A stretch of DNA of 61,457 nucleotides from Candidatus Gastranaerophilales bacterium (GCA_947589425.1 CANQAV010000010.1:1-61457); one strand, 5' to 3'; positions 9,234 to 18,391 are shown, numbered from the stretch's first letter. Program-made: numbers and translations. The notes: generated by a model not told the origin, from the sequence alone.

Positions 9234-10358
9234 ATGGTGATACGTTTTTTAACAGCGGGAGAATCCCACGGAAAGTGCTTAAGCGGAATAATTGAGGGAA
9301 TTCCATACGGTTATGAGCTTGATTTTGATTTTATAAATTCCGAACTTTCAAAAAGACAACAAGGCTTCGGTCGCGGCGGAAGAATGAAAATCGAAAAAGA
9401 CAAAATTAATATTTTATCCGGAGTAAGAAATTCAATTACAACCGCAAGCCCCATTTCATTTCAAATTGAGAATAAGGATTGGCAAAATTGGCTCTATCCG
9501 ATGAGTGTTGAAAAAATCAATTTTGATGAACTTGATGATGTTCAAAAAGAAATAGTAAGAGAAAAAATTGAAGAAAAAAAGATTAAAAATTTCAGACCTG
9601 CGCATGCTGATTTGGCAGGATGTATTAAATATGATTTTCCCGAAATTCGTTACTGCCTTGAGCGCTCAAGTGCACGAGAAACGGCAGCAAGAGTTGCCGT
9701 TGGTGCAATTTGTCAAAATATCTTAAGATACTACGGAATTGAATTTGATTTTGAAATTGTATCAATAGGAGAGTGCAAAAATAAAGACGAATTTCAATCA
9801 TATATTGAAGAGCACATTAAACAAGGTGATTCTTTAGGCGGAGTTATAAAAATAACCGTTAAAAACGTGCCCTTTGGTTTGGGTAGCTTTGTTCACTGGG
9901 ATAAAAGACTTGACGGCAAACTTGCGGGGGCTTTGATGTCAATTCCTGCAATAAAATCCGTTGAAGTTGGTTTAGGAAAAGAATATGCCCTTAAGGGGGG
10001 ATATAGCTCTCATGATGAAATATTTTATGAAGATAATAAATATTGTCATAAAACAAATAACTCGGGCGGTATTGAAGGAGGTATGTCAAACGGCGAAGAC
10101 ATTGTTCTTACTGTTTCAATGAAACCCATTCCCACGATGAGAAAAGAATTAAATTCGGTTGAGATGAAAACACATAAAAAAACACTTGCCCATTATGAAA
10201 GGGCTGATGGCTGCGCCGTATATGCATGCGGGGTTGTTTGCGTGAATATGAGTGCAATTATTTTGCTTGATGCCTTTTTGGATAAATTTTCTCATGATAC
10301 AAAAAGGGATATTGATACGGCATTTGAAAACTATAAAAAGAGGATTAATGAAATATAG
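9234..10358 (+). CDS. aroC: Chorismate synthase
   Basis: 374 residues. It makes chorismate from EPSP using reduced FMN, the last shikimate step. Motifs: 'LTAGESHGKCLSGIIEG' at the N-terminus, 'RGGRMKIE', 'RPAHADLAG', 'RSSARETAARVAVGA' (about 143-157) and 'NSGGIEGGMSNG' (about 280). The ATG lies one base after the preceding stop. The chain is followed by aroK with an 11-base overlap, so aroC-aroK-aroB are one coupled block. Confidence 0.96.
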   Translation: MVIRFLTAGESHGKCLSGIIEGIPYGYELDFDFINSELSKRQQGFGRGGRMKIEKDKINILSGVRNSITTASPISFQIENKDWQNWLYPMSVEKINFDELDDVQKEIVREKIEEKKIKNFRPAHADLAGCIKYDFPEIRYCLERSSARETAARVAVGAICQNILRYYGIEFDFEIVSIGECKNKDEFQSYIEEHIKQGDSLGGVIKITVKNVPFGLGSFVHWDKRLDGKLAGALMSIPAIKSVEVGLGKEYALKGGYSSHDEIFYEDNKYCHKTNNSGGIEGGMSNGEDIVLTVSMKPIPTMRKELNSVEMKTHKKTLAHYERADGCAVYACGVVCVNMSAIILLDAFLDKFSHDTKRDIDTAFENYKKRINEI

Positions 10359-10854
10359 AAAAATTGCCCTCGTTGGGATGATGGGCTCGGGTAAATCATC
10401 CGTTGCAAAAGCGCTTTTTGATATAACAAAAATCAAATGTTTTGAAGCCGACGATATTTTTGAAAAAGAAAATAATATTGAAATTAAAGATTTTTTTGAA
10501 AAATTTTCCGAGTTTGAATTCAGAAAAAAAGAAACGGAAATTTTAAAAAGAATTGTTCAGAATGACGAATTTATTTTATCTGCGGGCGGAGGAGCTCCCA
10601 TTAGCAAAATAAATCAAGATTTATTATATAACCCTAAAATATTTTCAATTTATCTTAAAACAAGTGCGGATGAAATATATAACCGATTAAAAAATGATAC
10701 AAAAAGACCTTTGTTAAATTGTGATAATTTGAAAGAAAGAATTATCGAAATTATGAATTCAAGAGAAAAATTTTATTTAATGGCAAGTATAACAATTCAA
10801 ACCGATAATAAAACTCCCGAAAAAATAGCAGAAGAAATAACGGAAAAACTATGA
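10348..10854 (+). CDS. aroK: Shikimate kinase
   Basis: 168 residues from the ATG at 10348, which has AAAGAGG upstream. In-frame upstream Met codons would lie deep inside aroC and are not used. It phosphorylates shikimate with ATP. P-loop 'GMMGSGKSSVAKAL' (about 9-22), the shikimate-binding acidic motif around 'EADDIFE', and 'SAGGGAPI' (about 74-81), a slightly varied form of the family's GGG-A motif. ATGA overlap with aroB. Confidence 0.93.
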   Translation: MKYRKIALVGMMGSGKSSVAKALFDITKIKCFEADDIFEKENNIEIKDFFEKFSEFEFRKKETEILKRIVQNDEFILSAGGGAPISKINQDLLYNPKIFSIYLKTSADEIYNRLKNDTKRPLLNCDNLKERIIEIMNSREKFYLMASITIQTDNKTPEKIAEEITEKL

Positions 10855-11912
10855 AAGAAATATTAATTAAAACAAACGATATACACGAAAGCAAAATCAT
10901 TGTTAAAAAAGGTATTTCGCAAAATTTGAGCGAATATATCAATATTGAAAAAGCTTTTCTTGTAACAAATACAACTCTTAAAAAACTCTATCCCGATTTT
11001 GTTTCAAAATTCAACAAAAAAAGAGTTATTACAATTAAAGACGGCGAAAAATATAAAAACAAAAAAACGGTTGATTATATATTAAATGAGCTGTTAAAAA
11101 ATAAGATAGAAAGAAAAGATACTGTTGTCGCTTTTGGCGGAGGTGTTGCGGGGGATATTGCGGGTTATTGCGCAAGCATAGTTTTAAGAGGGGTAAACTT
11201 AGTTCAAATTCCCACAACTCTTCTTGCAATGTGTGATTCTTCAATCGGCGGAAAAACGGGATATAATACTAAATACGGTAAAAACCTTGCGGGCTCGTTT
11301 TATTTTGCATCAAATGTTTTAATTGACCCTTGTTTTCTTGAAACTTTGAATGAAAAAGAGTATAAATGCGCAATGGGTGAAATAATAAAATATGCGATGA
11401 TTGAAAAATCTTCAAAATGCGAAGAAGATTATAATTTATTTGAATTTTTAAGCGAAAAATCCTCATCTCAAATCAAAGATGAAATTGAGCGAATAATTGA
11501 AATTTCGGCATCAATTAAGGCGAGCGTTGTTCAAAAAGATAAGTTTGAAGGAGGTCTAAGGAAAATTTTAAACTTCGCCCACACTTATGCGCATTCTTTT
11601 GAAGTCCTCTCAAATTATAAAAAAATGACCCACGGCGAAGCGGTTGCATACGGAATTAAATATGCTTCAAAATTAGGACTTGATTTAGGCAAAATAAATA
11701 AAGAATATTACGACAAGATAATTTCTTTGATTGACAAATTTGGGCTTGCGCCGAATAAATTAAACTTTAATAAAAAAGATATAATTGAGAAAATGAAACA
11801 GGATAAAAAAGTGCAGGATAAAAAAATTAACTTGCTTGTTCCAGTTCGTTCTTTTGAAGTTGAGCTTTTTGATAATATAGAAGAGCCTTTGATTGAAGCT
11901 TCGCTGCTTTAA
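10851..11912 (+). CDS. aroB: 3-dehydroquinate synthase
   Basis: 353 residues. It converts DAHP to 3-dehydroquinate with NAD and a divalent metal. Motifs: 'DGEKYKNKKTV' (about 64), 'AFGGGVAGDIAGYCAS' (about 97-112), 'QIPTTLLAMCDSSIGGKTG' (about 123-141), the metal ligand region 'MGEIIKYAMI', and 'NFAHTYAHSFE' plus 'HGEAVAYGI' with the remaining ligand histidines. Starts in the aroK stop (ATGA). Its last 86 bases overlap the 3' end of the convergent TPR gene; both ends look genuine. Confidence 0.95.
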   Translation: MKEILIKTNDIHESKIIVKKGISQNLSEYINIEKAFLVTNTTLKKLYPDFVSKFNKKRVITIKDGEKYKNKKTVDYILNELLKNKIERKDTVVAFGGGVAGDIAGYCASIVLRGVNLVQIPTTLLAMCDSSIGGKTGYNTKYGKNLAGSFYFASNVLIDPCFLETLNEKEYKCAMGEIIKYAMIEKSSKCEEDYNLFEFLSEKSSSQIKDEIERIIEISASIKASVVQKDKFEGGLRKILNFAHTYAHSFEVLSNYKKMTHGEAVAYGIKYASKLGLDLGKINKEYYDKIISLIDKFGLAPNKLNFNKKDIIEKMKQDKKVQDKKINLLVPVRSFEVELFDNIEEPLIEASLL

Positions 11913-13305
11913 GAGTGTTTCCCAATTTTTCCATAACGATTGAAGCTTGTTCATAGTTATATGCAATCTGTTCATAACTTTCTTCATCATGAGGAAACAA
12001 TCTCAGGGCATTTTTGTAATTATCGAGTGCGGTATCATTTTCGCCTAAGTATTGCATATTTTGAGCATTTTGAGAATATGTATCTGCAACAAGTTTATCC
12101 GAATTGGCATTATGAGCGCTATCAAGAGCAAGTTCGGAATAATCTTTTGTTTTGTCAAGGTCAAATTGTTTTGCATATAATGAGGATATTTTTGTTAAAA
12201 CCCTGCTTTGAGCTTCAAAATTATCCGCTTCGCCGCTATATGCAACACTTGATAAATAGTTATCCAAAGCGGGAGAAAATTCCGCAAATTCATCATAAAT
12301 CTGCCCTGTTTTATAAAAAGCATTTGCTTTTAAATTAAGGTCATCCGCTCTTGTTGCTTCCCAATAATCACGAAGGGCATAGTCTACATAATCATAATTA
12401 TCAAATATTTTACCCCTTTCAAGATGAAGAGCGGCTCTTATATTTTCGTTTATATCGGCTTGGTCTGATAAAATTCCCAAAGCCTCGTTAAGGATATTAA
12501 GAGCTTCAGTGTTTCCTTTTTGGGTTTTGGGGAGTTTTTTTGCCTGAACAAAAAGAGCCTTTGCTTTTTTATCCGCTTCGTTTACCGCACTAAAAGCGCT
12601 TTTTTTTATTTCGTATGTTGTTATAGGGGTGATGGGTGTTTGCTCGTGAGATAATTCAAAAGAGTTTTCACTTTGAATTACTGCTTCCTGTTTTGGGGTT
12701 TTGGGTGTGCCATAAGAATCTTCAGTTATTTCAAGAGGGGTTTGTTCTTCTGTTTGAGGAATTATATCTTCTTTTTTTTGTGCATTTGCGGCATCAATTT
12801 TTTCCTGTGCTTTTTGGGGAAATTCAAGGAGAAAGTCGGGGTTTATTTCATTGGGGTCAGCCTTGAGGTTTATTTGCTGTAAAAAAAGAGTATTAATCCA
12901 GCCTTCAACGACATTAGAAGGCTTGCCAAGCGTTTTTGCGATATAATCATCAGAAATTTTTGAAGCATTTCTTAAATTTGATATAACAATATCTCTTGAA
13001 GGATTTTCTTTTTTAGATTCTTTATCAACAAGATTTAAATAAATATTTATTTCATCTCTTATGTCATCAGGAGCATTTATTGCAATTATTGTATTTCTAA
13101 AATCCGCTAAAACTTGAGAGATATTAATTTGCCCTCTTGTATAGTCAATTGCAACTTTTGCGCCGTTTGGGAAAGTATCGGGAGTCTGGCGATTGCCGTT
13201 ATTTATTGAAGGGTTTTGCGCATTGGTATCATCCCCCTTCGGTTTTGAGTAATAAGGGTTATTTTTTCTATAGTTTATATTTATTGGGTAGATTGAATTA
13301 TACAA
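11827..13305 (-). CDS. TPR-repeat protein
   Basis: 492 residues from a TTG at 13303-13305, preceded at 6 bases by a perfect GGAGG. An ATG between the two opens only a three-codon frame (ATG TTT GTA TAA), so TTG is the real start. The N-terminal 200 residues are low in order and rich in Asn, Pro and Gln. The C-terminal half holds about seven TPR helices pairs, with units such as 'ALHLERGKIFDNYDYVDYA' and 'DYWEATRADDLNLKANAFY'. Probably a cytoplasmic scaffold of unknown partner. No signal peptide. Its 3' end overlaps aroB by 86 bases. Confidence 0.75.
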   Translation of the reverse strand: MYNSIYPININYRKNNPYYSKPKGDDTNAQNPSINNGNRQTPDTFPNGAKVAIDYTRGQINISQVLADFRNTIIAINAPDDIRDEINIYLNLVDKESKKENPSRDIVISNLRNASKISDDYIAKTLGKPSNVVEGWINTLFLQQINLKADPNEINPDFLLEFPQKAQEKIDAANAQKKEDIIPQTEEQTPLEITEDSYGTPKTPKQEAVIQSENSFELSHEQTPITPITTYEIKKSAFSAVNEADKKAKALFVQAKKLPKTQKGNTEALNILNEALGILSDQADINENIRAALHLERGKIFDNYDYVDYALRDYWEATRADDLNLKANAFYKTGQIYDEFAEFSPALDNYLSSVAYSGEADNFEAQSRVLTKISSLYAKQFDLDKTKDYSELALDSAHNANSDKLVADTYSQNAQNMQYLGENDTALDNYKNALRLFPHDEESYEQIAYNYEQASIVMEKLGNTLKAAKLQSKALLYYQKAQLQKNELEQAS

Positions 13306-13532
13306 ACATAACCTCCGAGATTTCCCCTATTTGTATTATAGAGAAAAACGTATATGTTTTAGTCATACAAAAGTATTAAAAATAGCTCATTTACATCAAC
13401 AATTTAACAATTTTTCGGCATAAATCAATTTTTTTTGGCATGAACAATAATTATTTTAACAATACTTAAAAATAAGCTGATTATTATTAAGATTTTTATT
13501 ATAATATCTAATTATTAAGGAGTTATAAAGTA
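13306..13532. other. Intergenic region between divergent genes
   Basis: A+T-rich 227-base spacer between the leftward TPR gene and the rightward 44-residue gene. It holds several TATAAT-like stretches near 13497-13507 (TTATTATAATATC) that could start the rightward unit. I see no RNA gene. Confidence 0.4.
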
Positions 13533-13667
13533 ATGCCGGAATATGTTTTTAAACTAAAAAAAGGCGATTTGGAGATAGAATTTTCTTCGGATGATGCGGA
13601 GTTTGTCGAACAGCAGCTTGCAAAATGGCGTGAAGAAATCCTTAAAAAACAAAATCAAAACAGCTAA
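13533..13667 (+). CDS. Small protein of 44 residues
   Basis: Reads from ATG 13533 to TAA 13665-13667, with AAGGAG ten bases upstream, a better ribosome site than most in this window. The sequence starts MPEYVFKLKKGDLEIEF and continues with an acidic helix-forming 'SSDDAEFVEQQLAKW', ending in a Lys/Gln-rich tail. The pattern (short strand, charged turn, second strand, then helix) matches the N-terminus of the next gene (13688), suggesting a free-standing copy of that domain. Function unknown. Confidence 0.7.
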   Translation: MPEYVFKLKKGDLEIEFSSDDAEFVEQQLAKWREEILKKQNQNS

Positions 13668-13687
13668 TACACTAAGACCGGGATAGA

Positions 13688-14560
13688 ATGTACTATAATA
13701 TCAAAATCAAAATAAATAATGCCGAATTTATATTAAAGTCTTTGGATAAAAAAATAATTCAAAAGGAAATGGACATATATTTTGCTTATTTTTTAGGCAA
13801 AGATTATGATTGTATTTCAAAACAAAATAAAACCGTGCTTGAAGAAAAGTTTATAAATGAAAATAAACAACAAAATATAAGTCAGACTCCAATTAAAATT
13901 ACGCCTTTAAACGAACAAAATCCCAAAAATACACAAGAAGTCCATCCGCTTGAATATTCAAACGATAAGATATTGAAAGAACTGATTTCATACGCAAAAA
14001 GCATCCATGAAATTAAAGCCATGTCTGACAATGTCGTTAATATTTTGAATGATGAAAGCAATGTGCCACAGCAAAATAATGCCCAAACAAAAGATAATTC
14101 CGATACCGCTTTGAATTCGGATGAAAACTCAATTGCGGTTAAAAATGAAGGCGGCATAAATAGTTCTGTTACACCTGTTTTGACAGCAAGTGCAAATGAA
14201 GATATAAAGTTTTTTGATGATAAAAACAACGCTTTGGATTTTGAAAAAACTTCTTTGCCCCAAGCGGATGAAATCCGTATAAAATTTAAGGATTATATAG
14301 CAAAATATGACCCAAAAACAACGGAAGAAAAATTTATGATTTGCGCATATTACATGAGAAATGTTTTATACGAGCGTGATTTTTCCCTTAAAACCTTAAA
14401 TACCCAACTTTATCCCGCAACGGGTGATATTGCGGACACATCTTTGGTTGATGAGATGACCGCAAAAGAATATATCAAAATTACAGACAACAATGGTACG
14501 AAAAAATATGAAATTACGGCAAGAGGAGAAGGATACTTTTTAAGTCGTTTCAAAGGATAA
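13688..14560 (+). CDS. Hypothetical protein with C-terminal winged-helix-like region
   Basis: 290 residues. The first 45 (strand-turn-strand-helix, 'YNIKIKINNAEFILKSL') resemble the preceding 44-residue protein. A disordered, Asn/Asp/Ser-rich linker follows (about 60-190). The last 90 residues form a compact helical unit with 'EKFMICAYYMRNVLY' and a final 'YEITARGEGYFLSRF', a layout that recalls small winged-helix or phage-associated helical domains. The family is not recognised. One base separates its stop from spmA, suggesting cotranscription. Confidence 0.65.
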   Translation: MYYNIKIKINNAEFILKSLDKKIIQKEMDIYFAYFLGKDYDCISKQNKTVLEEKFINENKQQNISQTPIKITPLNEQNPKNTQEVHPLEYSNDKILKELISYAKSIHEIKAMSDNVVNILNDESNVPQQNNAQTKDNSDTALNSDENSIAVKNEGGINSSVTPVLTASANEDIKFFDDKNNALDFEKTSLPQADEIRIKFKDYIAKYDPKTTEEKFMICAYYMRNVLYERDFSLKTLNTQLYPATGDIADTSLVDEMTAKEYIKITDNNGTKKYEITARGEGYFLSRFKG

Positions 14561-14561
14561 A

Positions 14562-15137
14562 ATGAATTATATATTTGCTTTTTTGATATTGTTTTCACTA
14601 ATTTGCGCTGTTTATACAGGAAAACTTGATACTGTGATGACAAGTGCGCTAGCTTCCGCAGGACGGGCGGTAGAGCTTGCAATAGCGTTAATCGGCGTTA
14701 TGGCTTTTTGGCTCGGAATAGTTAACATTGCCAAAAAATCAGGATTAACGAATGTATTTTCAAAAATTATAAAAAAACCGCTTTTGCTTTTATTTCCCGA
14801 TTTAAAAAACAATAATGAAGCCCTAAGTAATATAACTCTTAATATTTCGGCAAATGCTCTGGGTTTAATGAACGCTGCAACACCTTTCGGCATAAAAGCA
14901 ATGGAGAGTATGCAGAGAAAAAACCCCGAAAAAGAAAAAGCGACAAATTCAATGTGTACTTTTCTTGCCATTAATACTGCGGGTTTTCAATTAGTCCCTG
15001 CTATGGTGATTGCAATTTTAGCTTCAAATAATATGGAAAACCCTCAAATTATTATTATTCCGACCTTAATTGTGACATCAATTGCGTTTTTGTCTGCGAT
15101 ATTTTTTGTAAAAATTTTAGAAGGGTTTTTTAAATGA
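14562..15137 (+). CDS. spmA: Spore maturation protein A-like membrane protein (nucleoside-recognition domain)
   Basis: 191 residues with four to five hydrophobic segments. The Gate/nucleoside-recognition signature is visible: 'AIALIGVMAFWLGI', 'NISANALGLMNAATPFGI' and 'MCTFLAINTAGFQLVP', matching SpmA. The SpmA/SpmB pair is common in non-sporulating bacteria, where the transported substrate is unknown. It overlaps spmB by four bases (ATGA), as in other genomes, supporting a two-subunit membrane complex. Confidence 0.88.
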   Translation: MNYIFAFLILFSLICAVYTGKLDTVMTSALASAGRAVELAIALIGVMAFWLGIVNIAKKSGLTNVFSKIIKKPLLLLFPDLKNNNEALSNITLNISANALGLMNAATPFGIKAMESMQRKNPEKEKATNSMCTFLAINTAGFQLVPAMVIAILASNNMENPQIIIIPTLIVTSIAFLSAIFFVKILEGFFK

Positions 15138-15667
15138 TAAAAATTTTAAATAATCTTTCGGTTTTTATTCTGCCTTTTATGATTGCTTTTATACTTATTT
15201 TCGCTTTATTTAAAAAAGCGCCCGTTTATGAAAATTTTATTGACGGTGCAAAAGAGGGGTTTAGTATTGCAACCAGAATTATTCCCTATCTTGTTGCAAT
15301 TATGGTATGCACTGCAATGTTCAGAGAAAGCGGAGCAATTGATATAATTGAAAAAATTCTCTCACCTGTTCTAAATTACTTTAAAGTTCCTTCCGAAACA
15401 ACTCTTATTATGCTCACACGCTCTCTGTCGGGCTCTGCAACATTAGGAGTTTTAGGAGATATTATAAACCAATCGGGTGTTAATTCTTATGCAGTTAAAC
15501 TGGCTGCCGTTATTACCGGAAGCTCTGAAACAACGTTTTATGTTGCAAGCGTTTATTTTGGCTCAATCGGAATTAAAAAATTCAGGCATGCTCTTCTTGC
15601 GGGGATATTGGCGGATGTAGTCGGAATTGTTGCCGCCGTTTGGGTGTGTTCAATATTTTTTCTGTAG
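15134..15667 (+). CDS. spmB: Spore maturation protein B-like membrane protein (nucleoside-recognition domain)
   Basis: 177 residues, about five hydrophobic segments. Characteristic stretches: 'GAKEGFSIATRIIPYLVAI', 'FRESGAIDIIEKILSP', 'MLTRSLSGSATLGVLGD' and 'ITGSSETTFYVASVYFG'. It is the usual partner of SpmA and is translationally coupled to it. Its TAG abuts the stop of the convergent hpt gene with no spacer and no terminator between them. Confidence 0.88.
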   Translation: MIKILNNLSVFILPFMIAFILIFALFKKAPVYENFIDGAKEGFSIATRIIPYLVAIMVCTAMFRESGAIDIIEKILSPVLNYFKVPSETTLIMLTRSLSGSATLGVLGDIINQSGVNSYAVKLAAVITGSSETTFYVASVYFGSIGIKKFRHALLAGILADVVGIVAAVWVCSIFFL

Positions 15668-16204
15668 TTATTCTTCAAAATATCCTATATAATCAAGGTT
15701 GCGATAAAGCCCGCAATAATCAAGCCCAAAACCCGCAATGAATTTATCGTCAATTTCAAAAGCGCAAAAATCGGGCTTAATATCATATTTTCTTGCACAT
15801 TTTTTATCAAATAAAACGGCAAGTTTAACATCTTTTGCCTTACAGTTTTGGGAAATAAAATTCATTAAAAAAGTGAGGGTAAGCCCCGTGTCTATAATAT
15901 CTTCCACAACAAGCACTCTTTCTCCTTCAAAACTCGGAAGAGCAAGATTAATTGATTTAACCTTTCCGTTTGATTTTGTTGAATTTCCATAACTTGAAAG
16001 ACTGATAAATTCCATTTTAACAGGCATTTTAAGATATTTTGCAAGGCTTGTAAAAAACATTACCGCACCTTTTAATACACAAATTATTGTTATGGTTTCA
16101 TCTTTCGGATATATTGCATTAATTTCATCCGCAAGAGATTTTATCCTGTCGTTAAGGGTTTTTGAATCAATTAAAATTTTTAAATCATCAATATTTTTAT
16201 TCAT
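15668..16204 (-). CDS. hpt: Hypoxanthine phosphoribosyltransferase
   Basis: 178 residues, the usual size. It salvages hypoxanthine and guanine with PRPP. The PRPP-binding loop is 'VLVVEDIIDTGLTL' (about residues 94-107), preceded by 'ICVLKGAVMFFTSLAKYL' and the flexible-loop 'LSSYGNSTKS'. The C-terminal 'FIAGFGLDYCGLYRNLDYIG' is typical of the family. Overlaps tilS by four bases, a widespread tilS-hpt arrangement. Confidence 0.94.
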   Translation of the reverse strand: MNKNIDDLKILIDSKTLNDRIKSLADEINAIYPKDETITIICVLKGAVMFFTSLAKYLKMPVKMEFISLSSYGNSTKSNGKVKSINLALPSFEGERVLVVEDIIDTGLTLTFLMNFISQNCKAKDVKLAVLFDKKCARKYDIKPDFCAFEIDDKFIAGFGLDYCGLYRNLDYIGYFEE

Positions 16205-17505
16205 TTCTTTCTTGCCTTCAATTCGTAAAATTCGTTATTTTTTACCTTATATTTTTCGCTTATCTTCATCCCCAAAATCCAGATAACTTCATTTTCTTTG
16301 CATAAAAGCATAAGTTCATCTTTTTTGTTTTGTTCGATTTTCTCGTTTATCAGATAATCTTTAAGTTTCATTTTACCTTTTTTTAGCCCGCAGGGCGAAA
16401 AAATATCTCCCGAATTTCTGTGTCTTAAGACAAGAGGAAAACTAAGTTCAAGGTAACATTTATTCAAGGGTGTTTTAAAATTTTTTACTTTTTTAGAGTC
16501 TGTTTTTTTTATTGATAAAATAATGTTTCCAAAATTATATTCGCCCTCTCCTTTGATTTCAACCGAGCCTTTGTTTTTTTGAGATTTTTTTTCAATATAT
16601 ATTTCGTTGTTTTTTATCTTTAAAAAATCATCCGAATTAATTGAGCATTTGCTTTCAAAATTATTCAAGATGAAATCGTCAAATTTTTTGATATTTTTAT
16701 AATCACGATATTTAAGCCTGTCAGCTAAATAATCATTTAAAATTTCATATCGATAGCCCAAATCAAGCTTAATAAAATCATCTCTTAAAATTTTTTCATC
16801 TTTTATTATTTTTGCTTTAATTTCTTTGATTTTATCATCAATAATTTTTTGGTTTTCAATTGATGTTTTAATAAGAGTGTTAATTGAATTGATGTAGTTT
16901 GGGTTTATTTTTTCAAATTTCGGCAGTATTTCTTTTCTTATATAATTTCTGTTATATTTTATATCATTATTTGATGAATCGATTTTATATGTTTGTTTGT
17001 TTAAATTCAGAAAATTTAAAATATCTTTTTTTTCAATTTCCAATAAAGGACGGTAATATATATCCCTTATTTTTGGAATTGAAGTTAAACCCTTAAGAGA
17101 AGTCCCTTTTATAATGCGATATATAAGAGTTTCTATATTATCGTTTTTATTGTGCGCCAAAAAAACAACATCGGTGTTATATTTTTTTGCACATTCTTTA
17201 AAAAAATCATATCTTAAATTTCTCGCCTCTTCCTCTTTTTTGGGAGTATTTTTCGGGGCTTTTTTAATATAACAAAGAGCATTTATTTCAGATGCAAATT
17301 CGCAGGCAAAATTTTCTTCTTCAAGAGCTTCTTTTCTCCAGCCATGGTTAAAATAAGCAAGTATAATATCAAGATTAAATTCAAGCTTTAATTTATTTAA
17401 TATAAGGGTCAAGGCAACGCTGTCAGGCCCTGAGGAAAAGCCTATAATGACTTTTTTATTTCTTATGTTATTCTCAATTAAAAAATTTTTAACCGTTTCA
17501 ATCAT
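16201..17505 (-). CDS. tilS: tRNA(Ile)-lysidine synthase
   Basis: 434 residues. It converts C34 of tRNA-Ile(CAU) to lysidine so AUA is read. The PP-loop is 'IGFSSGPDSVAL' (about 21-32); the first Gly of the usual SGG-x-DS is Ser here. 'AYFNHGWRKEA' and 'FLAHNKNDNIETLIYR' are the conserved N-terminal motifs, and the C-terminal domain carries 'FPLVLRHRNSGDIFSPCG' and 'LKDYLINEKI'. It overlaps both neighbours (8 bases with ldpA, 4 with hpt). Confidence 0.92.
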   Translation of the reverse strand: MIETVKNFLIENNIRNKKVIIGFSSGPDSVALTLILNKLKLEFNLDIILAYFNHGWRKEALEEENFACEFASEINALCYIKKAPKNTPKKEEEARNLRYDFFKECAKKYNTDVVFLAHNKNDNIETLIYRIIKGTSLKGLTSIPKIRDIYYRPLLEIEKKDILNFLNLNKQTYKIDSSNNDIKYNRNYIRKEILPKFEKINPNYINSINTLIKTSIENQKIIDDKIKEIKAKIIKDEKILRDDFIKLDLGYRYEILNDYLADRLKYRDYKNIKKFDDFILNNFESKCSINSDDFLKIKNNEIYIEKKSQKNKGSVEIKGEGEYNFGNIILSIKKTDSKKVKNFKTPLNKCYLELSFPLVLRHRNSGDIFSPCGLKKGKMKLKDYLINEKIEQNKKDELMLLCKENEVIWILGMKISEKYKVKNNEFYELKARKK

Positions 17506-18391
17506 ATAATTGTGCTGTTTTTAAAACAAGTTCTTGTGCTTTTTTTTCGTTTTCCAGTGCTGTTTTTCTTGCATAGGAGCCATAAGCCACGGCATAAGGT
17601 TTCAGATTAAATAATTTGCAAAGATAAGGAGTTTTATCGTTTGTCCCGCCGCTTATTATTATATCATATCCCAAGTCGGATAATTCTTTATAAAATGCTA
17701 AAGCTTCAAGATTTGAAGAATATTCGCCATCCGCATTATTCATTGACGAGCCGTCTGCTTGAATCATAAAATGAAAACCTTTATTATATTTGTCAAAAAT
17801 TTCTTTCAATTTTTTAATCAATTTTATGATTTTTTTAATTCCGAAATATTTTCTTGAAATACAGATTGATATATCGCCCTTATAGTTTTTTAAGACATAT
17901 TCAAAATCTTTTATTATTTTCTTTTTCTTTTTAATATCAAGATGAAGTTCAAGAATATCGGGTTTAAGGGTATTGTTTTTAATTTGCTCTATATTATTTT
18001 CAAGAGAATTTTCTTCATATATATCAATTGCACCAAAAGAACAAAAATGTCTGCATTTTGAGCAGCCAATGCATTTTTTTGAATTAACTTTTATTTCTTC
18101 ATTCGTAATTTCAATTGCCTTTTGAGAACAAAACGAAATGCATTTTTTGCATTTTGCACAATTTTTATTTATTTTCGCTTTTTTGTTGTGAATATCGCCC
18201 AATAAACCAACAGAAACGCAAAATTTTATTTTGCTTGTATCAATTGATTTATCTTCAAGGAATTTTTTAATCTCTTTAAAAACTTCAAAAGAGCTGTCAA
18301 TTATATCTATATTTGATTGAGAATAGATATAAGCAATTTTTTTTGATGTTTCAATATCTTGATTACCCAGTCCTAAAATTAATTTAAACAA
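17498..18391 (-). CDS. ldpA: LdpA-like iron-sulfur protein
   Basis: 297 residues from a TTG inside the end of lysC (8-base overlap). It has an N-terminal domain starting MFKLILGLGNQD. Two four-cysteine ferredoxin-type clusters follow (about residues 82-118, 'CAKCKKCISFC' and 'CIGCSKCRHFC'). A C-terminal domain contains 'FHFMIQADGSSMNNADG' and 'DIIISGGTNDKTP'. This order matches cyanobacterial LdpA, the redox-sensing clock-input protein of Synechococcus. A clock role here is doubtful; a redox function linked to the iron-sulfur clusters is a safer inference. A generic 4Fe-4S oxidoreductase is the alternative. Confidence 0.7.
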   Translation of the reverse strand: MFKLILGLGNQDIETSKKIAYIYSQSNIDIIDSSFEVFKEIKKFLEDKSIDTSKIKFCVSVGLLGDIHNKKAKINKNCAKCKKCISFCSQKAIEITNEEIKVNSKKCIGCSKCRHFCSFGAIDIYEENSLENNIEQIKNNTLKPDILELHLDIKKKKKIIKDFEYVLKNYKGDISICISRKYFGIKKIIKLIKKLKEIFDKYNKGFHFMIQADGSSMNNADGEYSSNLEALAFYKELSDLGYDIIISGGTNDKTPYLCKLFNLKPYAVAYGSYARKTALENEKKAQELVLKTAQLYD

